Source: Thomasclavelia sp.
GTDB lineage: Bacteria; Bacillota_I; Bacilli_A; Erysipelotrichales; Coprobacillaceae
Assembly: GCA_020025035.1 (NCBI GenBank)
Contig: JAHHSU010000058.1
Span: forward strand, 1-6,528
DNA length: 6,528 nucleotides
Direction of reading: 5' to 3'
Below, one piece after another: positions 1 through 5,101 of the stretch. Below the pieces are notes generated by a model. The model did not search any database, had not been told where the DNA came from, and was given only the letters and a program-made list of their open reading frames with translations. A program made the translations under genes and the position numbers. Position 1 is the first letter of the stretch. Each line of letters begins with the position of its first letter.

Positions 1-10
1 ACTTTTAAAC

Positions 11-42
11 AAAAAATAGTAAATCTATTCATTTACTATTTT
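11..42 (-). terminator. Intrinsic terminator after the lipoprotein gene
   Basis: Perfect AT-rich inverted repeat: arms at 13-24 and 31-42 (AAAATAGTAAAT on the + strand pairs with ATTTACTATTTT) around a 6-base loop. Read on the minus strand, the stem is followed by TTTTTTGTTT. It sits about 40 bases past the lipoprotein stop codon, as expected for the end of that transcript. The stem holds only one G-C pair, so it may be leaky. Confidence 0.75.
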
Positions 43-63
43 ATACGAATTTCTTATTTATTG

Positions 64-78
64 TAGATATAATATCTA
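64..78. repeat. Short palindrome just past the lipoprotein stop
   Basis: TAGATAT-a-ATATCTA is a 7-1-7 dyad starting four bases beyond the lipoprotein stop codon. Its one-base centre is too tight for an RNA hairpin of full length, so it would have to act as DNA if it acts at all. In sequence this AT-rich it may well be chance. Confidence 0.3.
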
Positions 79-81
79 TCA

Positions 82-495
82 TTATTTCATTAAGTCACTA
101 CTAATCTTGTTATAAATTTCTTTTTTTATCTTCCATATACCTAGGTAAGGTTGTTCAACGTAATACATACCTTTATCTTTGTATAAATAAATAACACATG
201 GATTTTCTTCTTCATTATGAGTATAAAATTTTATTACAATATAGTTATCTATATTTTGAGTTTTATCATTAACACTTTCTTTGCCATTATTTTTAGTATT
301 TTCTATGACATCACTATATATATTAGAAATTTTATCTTTTTCAACAATCTTCTTATTCATTTTAGAATTATTTGTCATTATTTCAATTTGTGTTACTCTA
401 TCTAGTTTAGGAAGCATTATTTTTTGGTTATTACCACAAGCTGTTAATAATAAAATACAGACAAAAAATAAAGTTATTCTAACATACTTTTTCAT
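82..495 (-). CDS. Small putative lipoprotein of unknown function
   Basis: A 137-residue secreted protein predicted to be anchored to the outer face of the membrane. The N-terminus has a short basic stretch (MKKYVR), a hydrophobic core at about residues 7-18, and a lipobox LTAC with the lipidated Cys at 20. After cleavage the mature part is about 118 residues, hydrophilic and lysine- and asparagine-rich, with no further membrane segment. The second half (about 73-125) looks like a small beta-rich domain and contains SVND, a YIVIKFY strand, an IYLYKDKGMYYVEQPY strand pair and a GIWKI end. From memory this pattern resembles the DUF5301 family; I could not search, so that is tentative. The ATG is preceded by AAAGGA with seven bases of spacing. 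Start and lipobox are convincing; the function is unknown. It is separated from the cyclophilin gene by 76 bases and followed by a terminator, so it may be its own unit. Confidence 0.85.
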   Translation of the reverse strand: MKKYVRITLFFVCILLLTACGNNQKIMLPKLDRVTQIEIMTNNSKMNKKIVEKDKISNIYSDVIENTKNNGKESVNDKTQNIDNYIVIKFYTHNEEENPCVIYLYKDKGMYYVEQPYLGIWKIKKEIYNKISSDLMK

Positions 496-570
496 ATTTA
501 TTTCCTTTATTCCATATCTAATACTATCATTACATTTAAATCATCTAATATATTTATCGTTCACTAAAAC

Positions 571-579
571 ATTATATCA
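571..579 (-). promoter_or_regulatory. Candidate extended -10 promoter for the lipoprotein gene
   Basis: On the minus strand TGATATAAT is a perfect extended -10 box (TG-n-TATAAT) overlapping the last codons and the stop of the cyclophilin gene. The hexamer in the -35 position (594-599, AATTAT) does not match TTGACA, so it would depend on the TG extension or an activator. Transcription would start near 564 and give a leader of about 68 bases before the lipoprotein ATG. Confidence 0.5.
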
Positions 580-1054
580 AACAGATTGTTTGAATAATTT
601 GTGCTTGAATTGGTTGATCATTAACATTAGTATCACATGATGCAATGCGGTCTACTACATCAAGTCCTTTTGTTATTTTTCCAAATGCAGCATATTCACC
701 ATCTAAATGTGGTGCAGCCTCATGCATAATAAAAAATTGACTAGATGCAGAATCTTTAACCATTGTTCTTGCCATGGACAAAACACCTTTTTCATGTTTT
801 ATATTATTTTGTATCCCATTAGATTCAAATTCACCTTTAATACTTGGAGTAATACGTTGATTCATTTCTTGATCATATCCGCCACCTTGAATCATAAATC
901 CTTTAATCACACGATGAAATATTAAGCCATCAAAAAATTTATTTTGAATAAGTTTTACAAAATTTTCTACTGTAATAGGCGCAATATCTGGATACAATTC
1001 TCCTTCCATAATATCACCATTTTCCATTTCTATCTTGATTTTTATATTTTCCAT
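572..1054 (-). CDS. ppiB: Cyclophilin-type peptidyl-prolyl cis-trans isomerase
   Basis: Catalyses cis-trans isomerisation of Xaa-Pro bonds and so assists folding, here in the cytoplasm, since there is no signal peptide or lipobox. The 160-residue protein is a single cyclophilin domain from end to end. Seen in order: APITVENF (25-32), FHRVIKGFMIQGGG (46-59) with the catalytic Arg at 48 and Gln at 56, GVLSMAR (90-96), SSQFFI (104-109) with the pocket Phe at 108, and HLDGEYAAFGKITKGLDVVD (116-135). The position of the cyclosporin-contact Trp of human CypA is His 116, as is common in bacterial members. The ATG has an excellent AAAGGAGG site seven bases upstream. The gene lies 60 bases after ptsH, beyond that gene's terminator, so it is either read by leakage or has its own weak promoter. 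The family is certain; the ppiB symbol is by analogy with other cytoplasmic bacterial cyclophilins. Confidence 0.95.
   Translation of the reverse strand: MENIKIKIEMENGDIMEGELYPDIAPITVENFVKLIQNKFFDGLIFHRVIKGFMIQGGGYDQEMNQRITPSIKGEFESNGIQNNIKHEKGVLSMARTMVKDSASSQFFIMHEAAPHLDGEYAAFGKITKGLDVVDRIASCDTNVNDQPIQAQIIQTICLI
577..593. repeat. Perfect 7-3-7 dyad at the end of the cyclophilin gene, possible operator or hairpin
   Basis: TCAAACA-gat-TGTTTGA (+ strand) is a perfect inverted repeat. With one bulged base it extends through 571-575 and 594-598, giving up to 12 pairs. It lies inside the cyclophilin coding region and abuts the candidate TATAAT box at 571-576, filling exactly the 17 bases that would separate -35 from -10. 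It could be a regulator binding site. It could instead be an RNA hairpin at the end of the cyclophilin message, but the following GTTTTAG is a poor T-tract for a terminator. Confidence 0.5.
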
Positions 1055-1079
1055 ATATTTTCCTCCTTTACCTACTAAA

Positions 1080-1088
1080 ATTAAATCA
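1080..1088 (-). promoter_or_regulatory. Weak candidate promoter for the cyclophilin gene
   Basis: TGATTTAAT on the minus strand is a five-of-six -10 box with the TG extension, placed between the ptsH terminator and the cyclophilin ribosome binding site. No good -35 is visible and the implied leader is only about 20 bases. Readthrough from ptsH is an equal alternative. Confidence 0.3.
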
Positions 1089-1089
1089 A

Positions 1090-1115
1090 ATAAAAAAGCC
1101 CTTCATGGGCTCTTT
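1090..1115 (-). terminator. Intrinsic terminator of ptsH
   Basis: Read on the minus strand, AGCCC-atgaa-GGGCT (arms at 1107-1111 and 1097-1101) is lengthened by a G-T pair and A-T pairs at the base and runs directly into TTTTTT. It begins right at the ptsH stop codon. This is one of the most GC-rich stems in the window and should be efficient. Confidence 0.88.
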
Positions 1116-1384
1116 TACTCTGCAACTTTTTGTTCTTTTATTACTTTTGCAATAGATTCAATCACTTCTTTTTCATCGTCACCTTCAGCAATAATTTCAA
1201 CTGTTGCCTTTGTAGGAACTCCTAGTGACATTACTCCCATAATTGATTTTAAATTAACTTCCTTACCACCATATACTAGTTTTATATTACTATTGAATTT
1301 ACTAGCTTGATTTACTAATATTGTGGCTGGTCTTGCATGTAATCCTACAGGATCAGATACAACAAATGATAATGTTTCTGCCAT
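1115..1384 (-). CDS. ptsH: Phosphocarrier protein HPr of the sugar phosphotransferase system
   Basis: Cytoplasmic phosphate carrier: takes phosphate from Enzyme I on a histidine and passes it to the EIIA domains of sugar permeases. The 89-residue length is typical. GLHARPA (14-20) holds the active-site His at 16, with Arg 18 beside it. KSIMGVMSLG (46-55) holds Ser 47, equivalent to Ser46 of Bacillus HPr, which HPr kinase/phosphorylase modifies so that HPr can act as CcpA corepressor. Both sites being present indicates the Gram-positive regulatory form rather than a Crh-like or NPr-like protein. The start is well fixed by a perfect AGGAGG eight bases before the ATG. The gene stands alone: the usual partner ptsI (Enzyme I) is not in the window, and the next gene is a cyclophilin beyond a terminator. 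An extended -10 promoter lies about 37 bases upstream of the start. Confidence 0.97.
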   Translation of the reverse strand: MAETLSFVVSDPVGLHARPATILVNQASKFNSNIKLVYGGKEVNLKSIMGVMSLGVPTKATVEIIAEGDDEKEVIESIAKVIKEQKVAE

Positions 1385-1420
1385 TTATAATTCCTCCTAT
1401 AATTTAGCTTTACCGACTTC

Positions 1421-1429
1421 ATTATAACA
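1421..1429 (-). promoter_or_regulatory. Extended -10 promoter of ptsH
   Basis: On the minus strand TGTTATAAT is a perfect extended -10 (TG-n-TATAAT). The -35 region is weak: at 17-base spacing it reads ATGGAA, and a TTGTAT lies farther off at 21 bases. Transcription would start near 1414, leaving about a 30-base leader with AGGAGG. No match to a CcpA-type cre site was seen nearby. Confidence 0.65.
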
Positions 1430-1479
1430 TAATTTTTTAAAATTTCCATACAATTTACTTTTAAATAAACGTTGTACTT

Positions 1480-3297
1480 CTACAAATTTGATTTATGTGC
1501 TTTTCTTCTTTCTTGTTCTGTTAAATATCTCTTTCTTAATCTAATATTTTGAGGTGTTACTTCTACTAACTCATCATCATTTATATAATCTAAGCAAGAT
1601 TCAAGATTAAATTGTCTTGGTTTTTTCAAAACAACTGTTGAATCTTTAGATGATGATCTAGTATTTGTAAGATTTTTTCCTTTAGTAACATTTACAACTA
1701 AATCATTATCTCGACTATGCTCTCCTACAATCATCCCTTCATACACATCTACTCCTGGACCAATAAACATTGTTCCACGATCTTCTAAACTTCCTAAGGA
1801 ATACGCAGTAGATTGACCATTATCAATAGATACTAAAACACCTAATTGTCTTTCTCCAACAGCATCTCCATCAATAGGGCGATATTCATCAAATACATGA
1901 GAAATCATTCCATATCCTTTGGTCATTGTTAAAAAATTAGTCATAAAACCAATCATCCCTCTTGAAGGAATTTTGTAGGTTACCTTAGTTTGTCCATCAT
2001 AACTTGACATATTTTCCATAATTCCACGTCGATATCCTAATGATTCAATAACTGAACCAATACAATCGTCTGGTGCTTCTACTTGTACATCTTCCCATGG
2101 TTCATATTTAACACCATCTATTTCTTTAATAATTACCTTTGGTCTAGAAACTTGAAGTTCATATCCTTCTCGTCTCATTGTTTCAATAAGAATAGATAGA
2201 TGCAACTCTCCTCTTCCTGAAACAATCCATTCTTCTGCATTAGCAACACGTTCTATTTTTAATGACACATCACGATTAGTTTCTTTAAACAATCTTTCTT
2301 CGATTTTACTTGCTGTAACAAATTTTCCTTCCTTCCCTGCAAAAGGAGATGTGTTTGTTCCAAATACCATTTGAATTGTTGGTTCGTCTACACGTAATAA
2401 TGGTAAAGCCTCTTCCTTTCCTACCGTACATACTGTTTCACCAACACCAATATCTGCTAGTCCTGCAATTGCAACAATATCACCTGCTGATGCTTCATTA
2501 ATTTCTATACGGTTTAAACCTAAAAAGCCATAAAGCTTTTGAATACGGAACTGTTGTACACTTCCGTCTGCTCGAACACATGATACCATTTCATTTAATT
2601 TGATTGTTCCTCGTTTAATACGACCTATCCCAATACGACCCACATAATCATTATAATCAAGTAATGCAGGTTGAAATTGTAGTCCACCCTCAATATCTAC
2701 ATCAGGACTAGGAATTTCATTAATAATCATTTCAAATAAACAATCCATATTTGGTTGTTGTGTACTTATATCTTGACTTATACTAGATGTTCCCTGTAAT
2801 GCTGAAACAAATACGGTTGGAAATTCAAGTTGATTATCATCTGCACCTAGTTCCATAAACAACTCTAGTATTTCATCCATTACTTCACTAATACGTACAA
2901 CAGGTCTATCTACCTTATTAATGACCACAATAGGTTTTACTTTTGCTTCTAATGCTTTTTTTAATACAAATCTAGTTTGTGGCATTGTTCCTTCATAGGC
3001 ATCTACGACTAATAATACTCCATCTACCATTTGCATGATACGTTCTACTTCTCCACCAAAATCAGCATGTCCTGGAGTATCCATAATATTAATGTGGTAA
3101 TCCTTATAATTAATTGCTGTATTTTTCGCTAAAATAGTAATCCCACGTTCTCTTTCTAAGGCATTGCTATCCATTACTCTTTCTACAACTTGTTCATGAT
3201 TCTTAAATGTTCCTGATTGTCTTAATAATTGATCCACTAATGTTGTTTTACCATGATCAACGTGTGCAATAATTGCAATATTACGTATATTTTTCAC
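1480..3297 (-). CDS. typA: TypA/BipA ribosome-binding translational GTPase
   Basis: GTPase of the elongation-factor family that binds the 70S ribosome at the EF-G site and helps ribosome assembly and growth under stress or cold. The 605-residue length is normal. The GTPase motifs are complete: AHVDHGKT (11-18), RGITI with the switch I Thr at 54, DTPGH (73-77), NKVD (127-130) and SAL (165-167). An EF-Tu/EF-G-like beta-barrel follows at about 205-300, then EF-G-like domains III and V, including GRGELHLSILIETMRREGYE near 363-382. The C-terminal TypA-specific region ends in a basic tail, RKRYLTEQERRKAHK. Lack of an EF-G domain IV separates it from EF-G and LepA. The start codon is GTG, supported by MKNIRNIAIIAHVDHGK, the usual family N-terminus, and by AAGG seven bases upstream. 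The gene stands between rlmH and ptsH with its own probable promoter and no strong terminator after it. Confidence 0.97.
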   Translation of the reverse strand: MKNIRNIAIIAHVDHGKTTLVDQLLRQSGTFKNHEQVVERVMDSNALERERGITILAKNTAINYKDYHINIMDTPGHADFGGEVERIMQMVDGVLLVVDAYEGTMPQTRFVLKKALEAKVKPIVVINKVDRPVVRISEVMDEILELFMELGADDNQLEFPTVFVSALQGTSSISQDISTQQPNMDCLFEMIINEIPSPDVDIEGGLQFQPALLDYNDYVGRIGIGRIKRGTIKLNEMVSCVRADGSVQQFRIQKLYGFLGLNRIEINEASAGDIVAIAGLADIGVGETVCTVGKEEALPLLRVDEPTIQMVFGTNTSPFAGKEGKFVTASKIEERLFKETNRDVSLKIERVANAEEWIVSGRGELHLSILIETMRREGYELQVSRPKVIIKEIDGVKYEPWEDVQVEAPDDCIGSVIESLGYRRGIMENMSSYDGQTKVTYKIPSRGMIGFMTNFLTMTKGYGMISHVFDEYRPIDGDAVGERQLGVLVSIDNGQSTAYSLGSLEDRGTMFIGPGVDVYEGMIVGEHSRDNDLVVNVTKGKNLTNTRSSSKDSTVVLKKPRQFNLESCLDYINDDELVEVTPQNIRLRKRYLTEQERRKAHKSNL

Positions 3298-3323
3298 AAA
3301 ATAACCTTCTTTCTTCTACTTGT

Positions 3324-3337
3324 ATATGATATCATAT
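3324..3337. repeat. 14-bp perfect palindrome over the typA promoter
   Basis: ATATGATATCATAT is identical to its reverse complement. It starts 27 bases upstream of the typA GTG and overlaps the end of the candidate -10 and the predicted start point, a typical place for a repressor site. Chance is a serious alternative in such AT-rich sequence. Confidence 0.35.
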
Positions 3338-3365
3338 TCTATTTTAATACTTTTCTGTCTATTAA
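3336..3365 (-). promoter_or_regulatory. Candidate promoter of typA
   Basis: On the minus strand TTAATA (3360-3365) and TAGAAT (3336-3341) are separated by 18 bases, a four-of-six and five-of-six match to the housekeeping boxes. The start would fall near 3329 with a leader of about 30 bases. It lies in the 95-base gap after rlmH, where no terminator is visible, so readthrough from rlmH is also likely. Confidence 0.45.
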
Positions 3366-3392
3366 TAATATGTAATTATTTATCCATTTTTA

Positions 3393-3872
3393 TTACTTAT
3401 GATATACATGATGATTCATAATCTTAAAAGAACGATATATTTGTTCCAATAAAATTAATTTAATCATTTGATGTGTAAATGTTAATTTTGAAAAACATAA
3501 TCTAAAATTACTTCTATTTATTAAATCGTCACTAACACCAAGTGATCCACCAATAACAAAAGTAATTTGATTGTTTCCTTGAATCATACAATTTTCAATA
3601 TGTTTGGATAATGCAATTGAATCTATTTCTATTCCATGTAAATCTAATAGTATTACATACTCACTATCTTTAATTTTTTCTAAAACTCTTTTGCCTTCTT
3701 TATTTTTGATATTGATTTCATTTTGTAATGAACAATTTTCATCAATTTTTTCATCTGCTACTTCAATTAATTCTACCTTTGTAAAGGCACTTAACCGTTT
3801 AATATATTCATTTATTCCTATAAGTAAATATTTTTCTTTTATTTTACCGATACTAATAACCTTAATCTTCAA
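3393..3872 (-). CDS. rlmH: 23S rRNA (pseudouridine-1915-N3)-methyltransferase RlmH
   Basis: SPOUT-class methyltransferase that uses S-adenosylmethionine to methylate N3 of pseudouridine 1915 in helix 69 of 23S rRNA, on assembled 70S ribosomes. With a TTG start at 3872 the protein is 159 residues, the same as Bacillus and Staphylococcus RlmH, and begins MKIKVISIGKIKEKYL as the family does. Visible features are the LLDLHG strand (75-80), the knot's FVIGGSLGVSD (105-115) that binds the cofactor, LTFTHQMIKLILLEQIYRSFKI (130-151), and the conserved C-terminal YHK with Tyr 157 and His 158. Longer starts exist in frame (ATG at 3899, TTG at 3911) but would add residues the family lacks and have no ribosome binding site. 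The TTG has a GGGGGA tract about eight bases upstream. It overlaps the 3' end of walJ by 11 bases, suggesting coupled translation. Confidence 0.95.
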   Translation of the reverse strand: MKIKVISIGKIKEKYLLIGINEYIKRLSAFTKVELIEVADEKIDENCSLQNEINIKNKEGKRVLEKIKDSEYVILLDLHGIEIDSIALSKHIENCMIQGNNQITFVIGGSLGVSDDLINRSNFRLCFSKLTFTHQMIKLILLEQIYRSFKIMNHHVYHK

Positions 3873-4614
3873 GTTGTTTTCCCCCACAAACAATTTCATT
3901 CTGGCTTGCAACTTTTAGAATAATACTATTCATATCTATTTGATATTTTTTAAATACCTTTTTATATGTTGCTACTGCTTTTTTTGGTGTATTTGCTTCT
4001 GAACTTAAATGTGCTAAAATAATTTCTTTTGTATTTTCTCCAATACTATTTGCCATTAATGTAGCACTATATTCATTAGACAAATGTCCATAATCTGATA
4101 GTATTCTATCTTTTAAGTACTGTGGTCTATTTGTATCCATCAACATTTCTACATCATGATTACTTTCAATAACATAATAACTAGCATTTTTTATATACTC
4201 AGTATTTTTCTTATTCACATATCCGGTATCTGTCATATAAACTAACTTTTCATCTTGATATGAAATAATATATGCCATTGGACTATTTGCATCATGCGAT
4301 AAGGCTAGTGGTAAAATACTAATATTGTCCAATTCTATTAATTGATAAGGCTCTACAATATTGATTAAATCATCTACTGTATTTTCACCTGCATACAAAA
4401 TATTCTTATCAAATAGATGAATATTTTTATTATGATCGTTATGATCATGTGTTAATAAAACAGTATGTATGTCACTAAGTTCATATCCAAGTTCATTCAA
4501 ACTATTTACTAATCGACGTTTTGCAATACCGCAATCAATTAATATTCCATGTCCTCCAACATCTATAAATGTACTATTTCCTTTTGAGCCACTTGCTAAA
4601 ACATAAATTCTCAT
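3862..4614 (-). CDS. walJ: WalJ/YycJ-type metallo-beta-lactamase-fold hydrolase
   Basis: Member of the YycJ/WalJ/VicX branch of metallo-beta-lactamase-fold proteins. Cytoplasmic relatives are associated with the WalRK cell-wall regulon, and an exonuclease role in DNA repair has been proposed; substrate is not certain. The 250 residues start MRIYVLASGSKGNST, the family's N-terminal signature. The metal-binding HDHNDH is at 56-61, with further probable ligands at His 107 (LSHD), Asp 129 (TDTG) and His 202 (LAHLS); GHLSNEYSA begins at 176. No signal peptide is present. I chose the ATG at 4614 because GGGAGA lies eight bases upstream and homologues begin there; an ATG at 4644 would add ten residues and has no ribosome binding site. 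It overlaps rlmH, its common neighbour in Bacillota. The walRK-yycHI genes and the htrA protease gene that accompany it in Bacillus are absent from the window. Confidence 0.92.
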   Translation of the reverse strand: MRIYVLASGSKGNSTFIDVGGHGILIDCGIAKRRLVNSLNELGYELSDIHTVLLTHDHNDHNKNIHLFDKNILYAGENTVDDLINIVEPYQLIELDNISILPLALSHDANSPMAYIISYQDEKLVYMTDTGYVNKKNTEYIKNASYYVIESNHDVEMLMDTNRPQYLKDRILSDYGHLSNEYSATLMANSIGENTKEIILAHLSSEANTPKKAVATYKKVFKKYQIDMNSIILKVASQNEIVCGGKQLED

Positions 4615-4644
4615 ATCAACTATCTCCCGTCTAAAGCATAGCAA

Positions 4645-4650
4645 ATTATA
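4645..4650 (-). promoter_or_regulatory. Candidate -10 box for walJ-rlmH
   Basis: A perfect TATAAT on the minus strand lies about ten bases past the T-tract of the rpmE terminator. A -35 box at normal spacing would fall inside the terminator stem and does not match the consensus (ATCCTC at 17 bases). The implied leader is about 24 bases, including the walJ ribosome binding site. With a strong terminator just upstream, walJ needs some promoter, and this is the best candidate. Confidence 0.4.
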
Positions 4651-4659
4651 CTTTTATTC

Positions 4660-4691
4660 AAAAAAAAGAGGATAATATTAGATTACCTCTT
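4660..4691 (-). terminator. rpmE: Intrinsic terminator of rpmE
   Basis: On the minus strand AAGAGGTAAT-ctaat-ATTATCCTCTT forms a stem of ten pairs with one bulged base, followed by a run of eight T (4660-4667). It begins at the base directly after the rpmE stop codon. It separates rpmE from walJ. Confidence 0.88.
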
Positions 4692-4895
4692 TTATTTAAG
4701 ACCGTATTTCTTATTAAATTTATCCACACGACCATCTGCTGAAGCAAAACGTTGCTTACCTGTATAAAATGGATGACATTTTGAACAAGTATCTACACGT
4801 ATTTCTTCTAAAATTGATCCACTTTCAAACTCTGCTCCACATGATGTACAAACTACTTTTGTTTTTTTGTAATCTGGATGAATTCCTTTTTTCAT
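4692..4895 (-). CDS. rpmE: 50S ribosomal protein L31, zinc-binding form
   Basis: Small ribosomal protein that bridges the 50S central protuberance and the 30S head. The 67-residue protein starts MKKGIHPDYK, the usual L31 beginning. It carries CTSC at 16-19 and CSKC at 37-40, giving the four-cysteine zinc ribbon of the C+ (RpmE) type rather than the zinc-free RpmE2/YtiA form. It continues with HPFYTGKQRFASADGRVDKFNKKYG, the family's conserved C-terminal half. The ATG is preceded by GGAAGGAGA at good spacing. It has its own promoter about 55 bases upstream and its own terminator, so it is a single-gene unit. In Bacillus subtilis rpmE follows the second MurA gene with rho between; here murA is the next gene upstream and rho is absent. 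Confidence 0.97.
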   Translation of the reverse strand: MKKGIHPDYKKTKVVCTSCGAEFESGSILEEIRVDTCSKCHPFYTGKQRFASADGRVDKFNKKYGLK

Positions 4896-4925
4896 TTTAA
4901 CTTCTCCTTCCGCCTTGAAATATTA

Positions 4926-4939
4926 TTACTCCAAAGTAA
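4926..4939 (-). other. Small hairpin in the rpmE leader, possible L31 autoregulatory element
   Basis: TTACT-ttgg-AGTAA on the minus strand can form a five-pair stem with a four-base loop, a few bases into the predicted rpmE message and about 30 bases before the ATG. Leader motifs for L31 autoregulation are known in several bacterial groups, including Firmicutes, but I cannot confirm a match. The stem is small and AT-rich. Confidence 0.3.
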
Positions 4940-4949
4940 GTACAAACGA

Positions 4950-4978
4950 ATTCTAACACACATTTATAAAGATAGCAA
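4950..4978 (-). promoter_or_regulatory. Promoter of rpmE
   Basis: On the minus strand TTGCTA (4973-4978) and TAGAAT (4950-4955) are spaced by 17 bases, and the -10 has a TG extension (TGTTAGAAT). The start would fall near 4943 with a leader of about 48 bases. This is one of the better promoter matches in the window. Confidence 0.65.
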
Positions 4979-5101
4979 GGAAAAAATTACGAATTAAATA
5001 CTATTCCACTAAAAATACCCACCATAAAAATGATATAATTATTTACATAATCTTACACAAAACTAAACGCATGTTATGATAATCAAAATCTAATAAATCG
5101 T

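Noticed and set aside
281..640. Plus-strand open frames across the lipoprotein, cyclophilin, RlmH and MurA genes
   Set aside because: They lie opposite well-supported minus-strand genes, have low-complexity hydrophobic translations and no ribosome binding sites.
1449..1476. Inverted repeat TACAA..TTGTA after typA as a terminator
   Set aside because: The stem has an internal two-base bulge, only two G-C pairs and no T-run directly after it, so it is too weak to call.
1461..1480. CcpA cre site upstream of ptsH around the CG at 1470
   Set aside because: Flanking bases do not match the TGnAAnCGnTnnCA consensus.
4896..4965. Upstream 23-codon frame whose TGA overlaps the rpmE ATG
   Set aside because: Its ATG lies upstream of the predicted rpmE transcript start and has no ribosome binding site; likely chance.
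5031..5039. Plus-strand TGATATAAT as an antisense promoter into murA
   Set aside because: There is a TG-extended -10 match but no -35, no gene on that strand, and the sequence is AT-rich; insufficient support.
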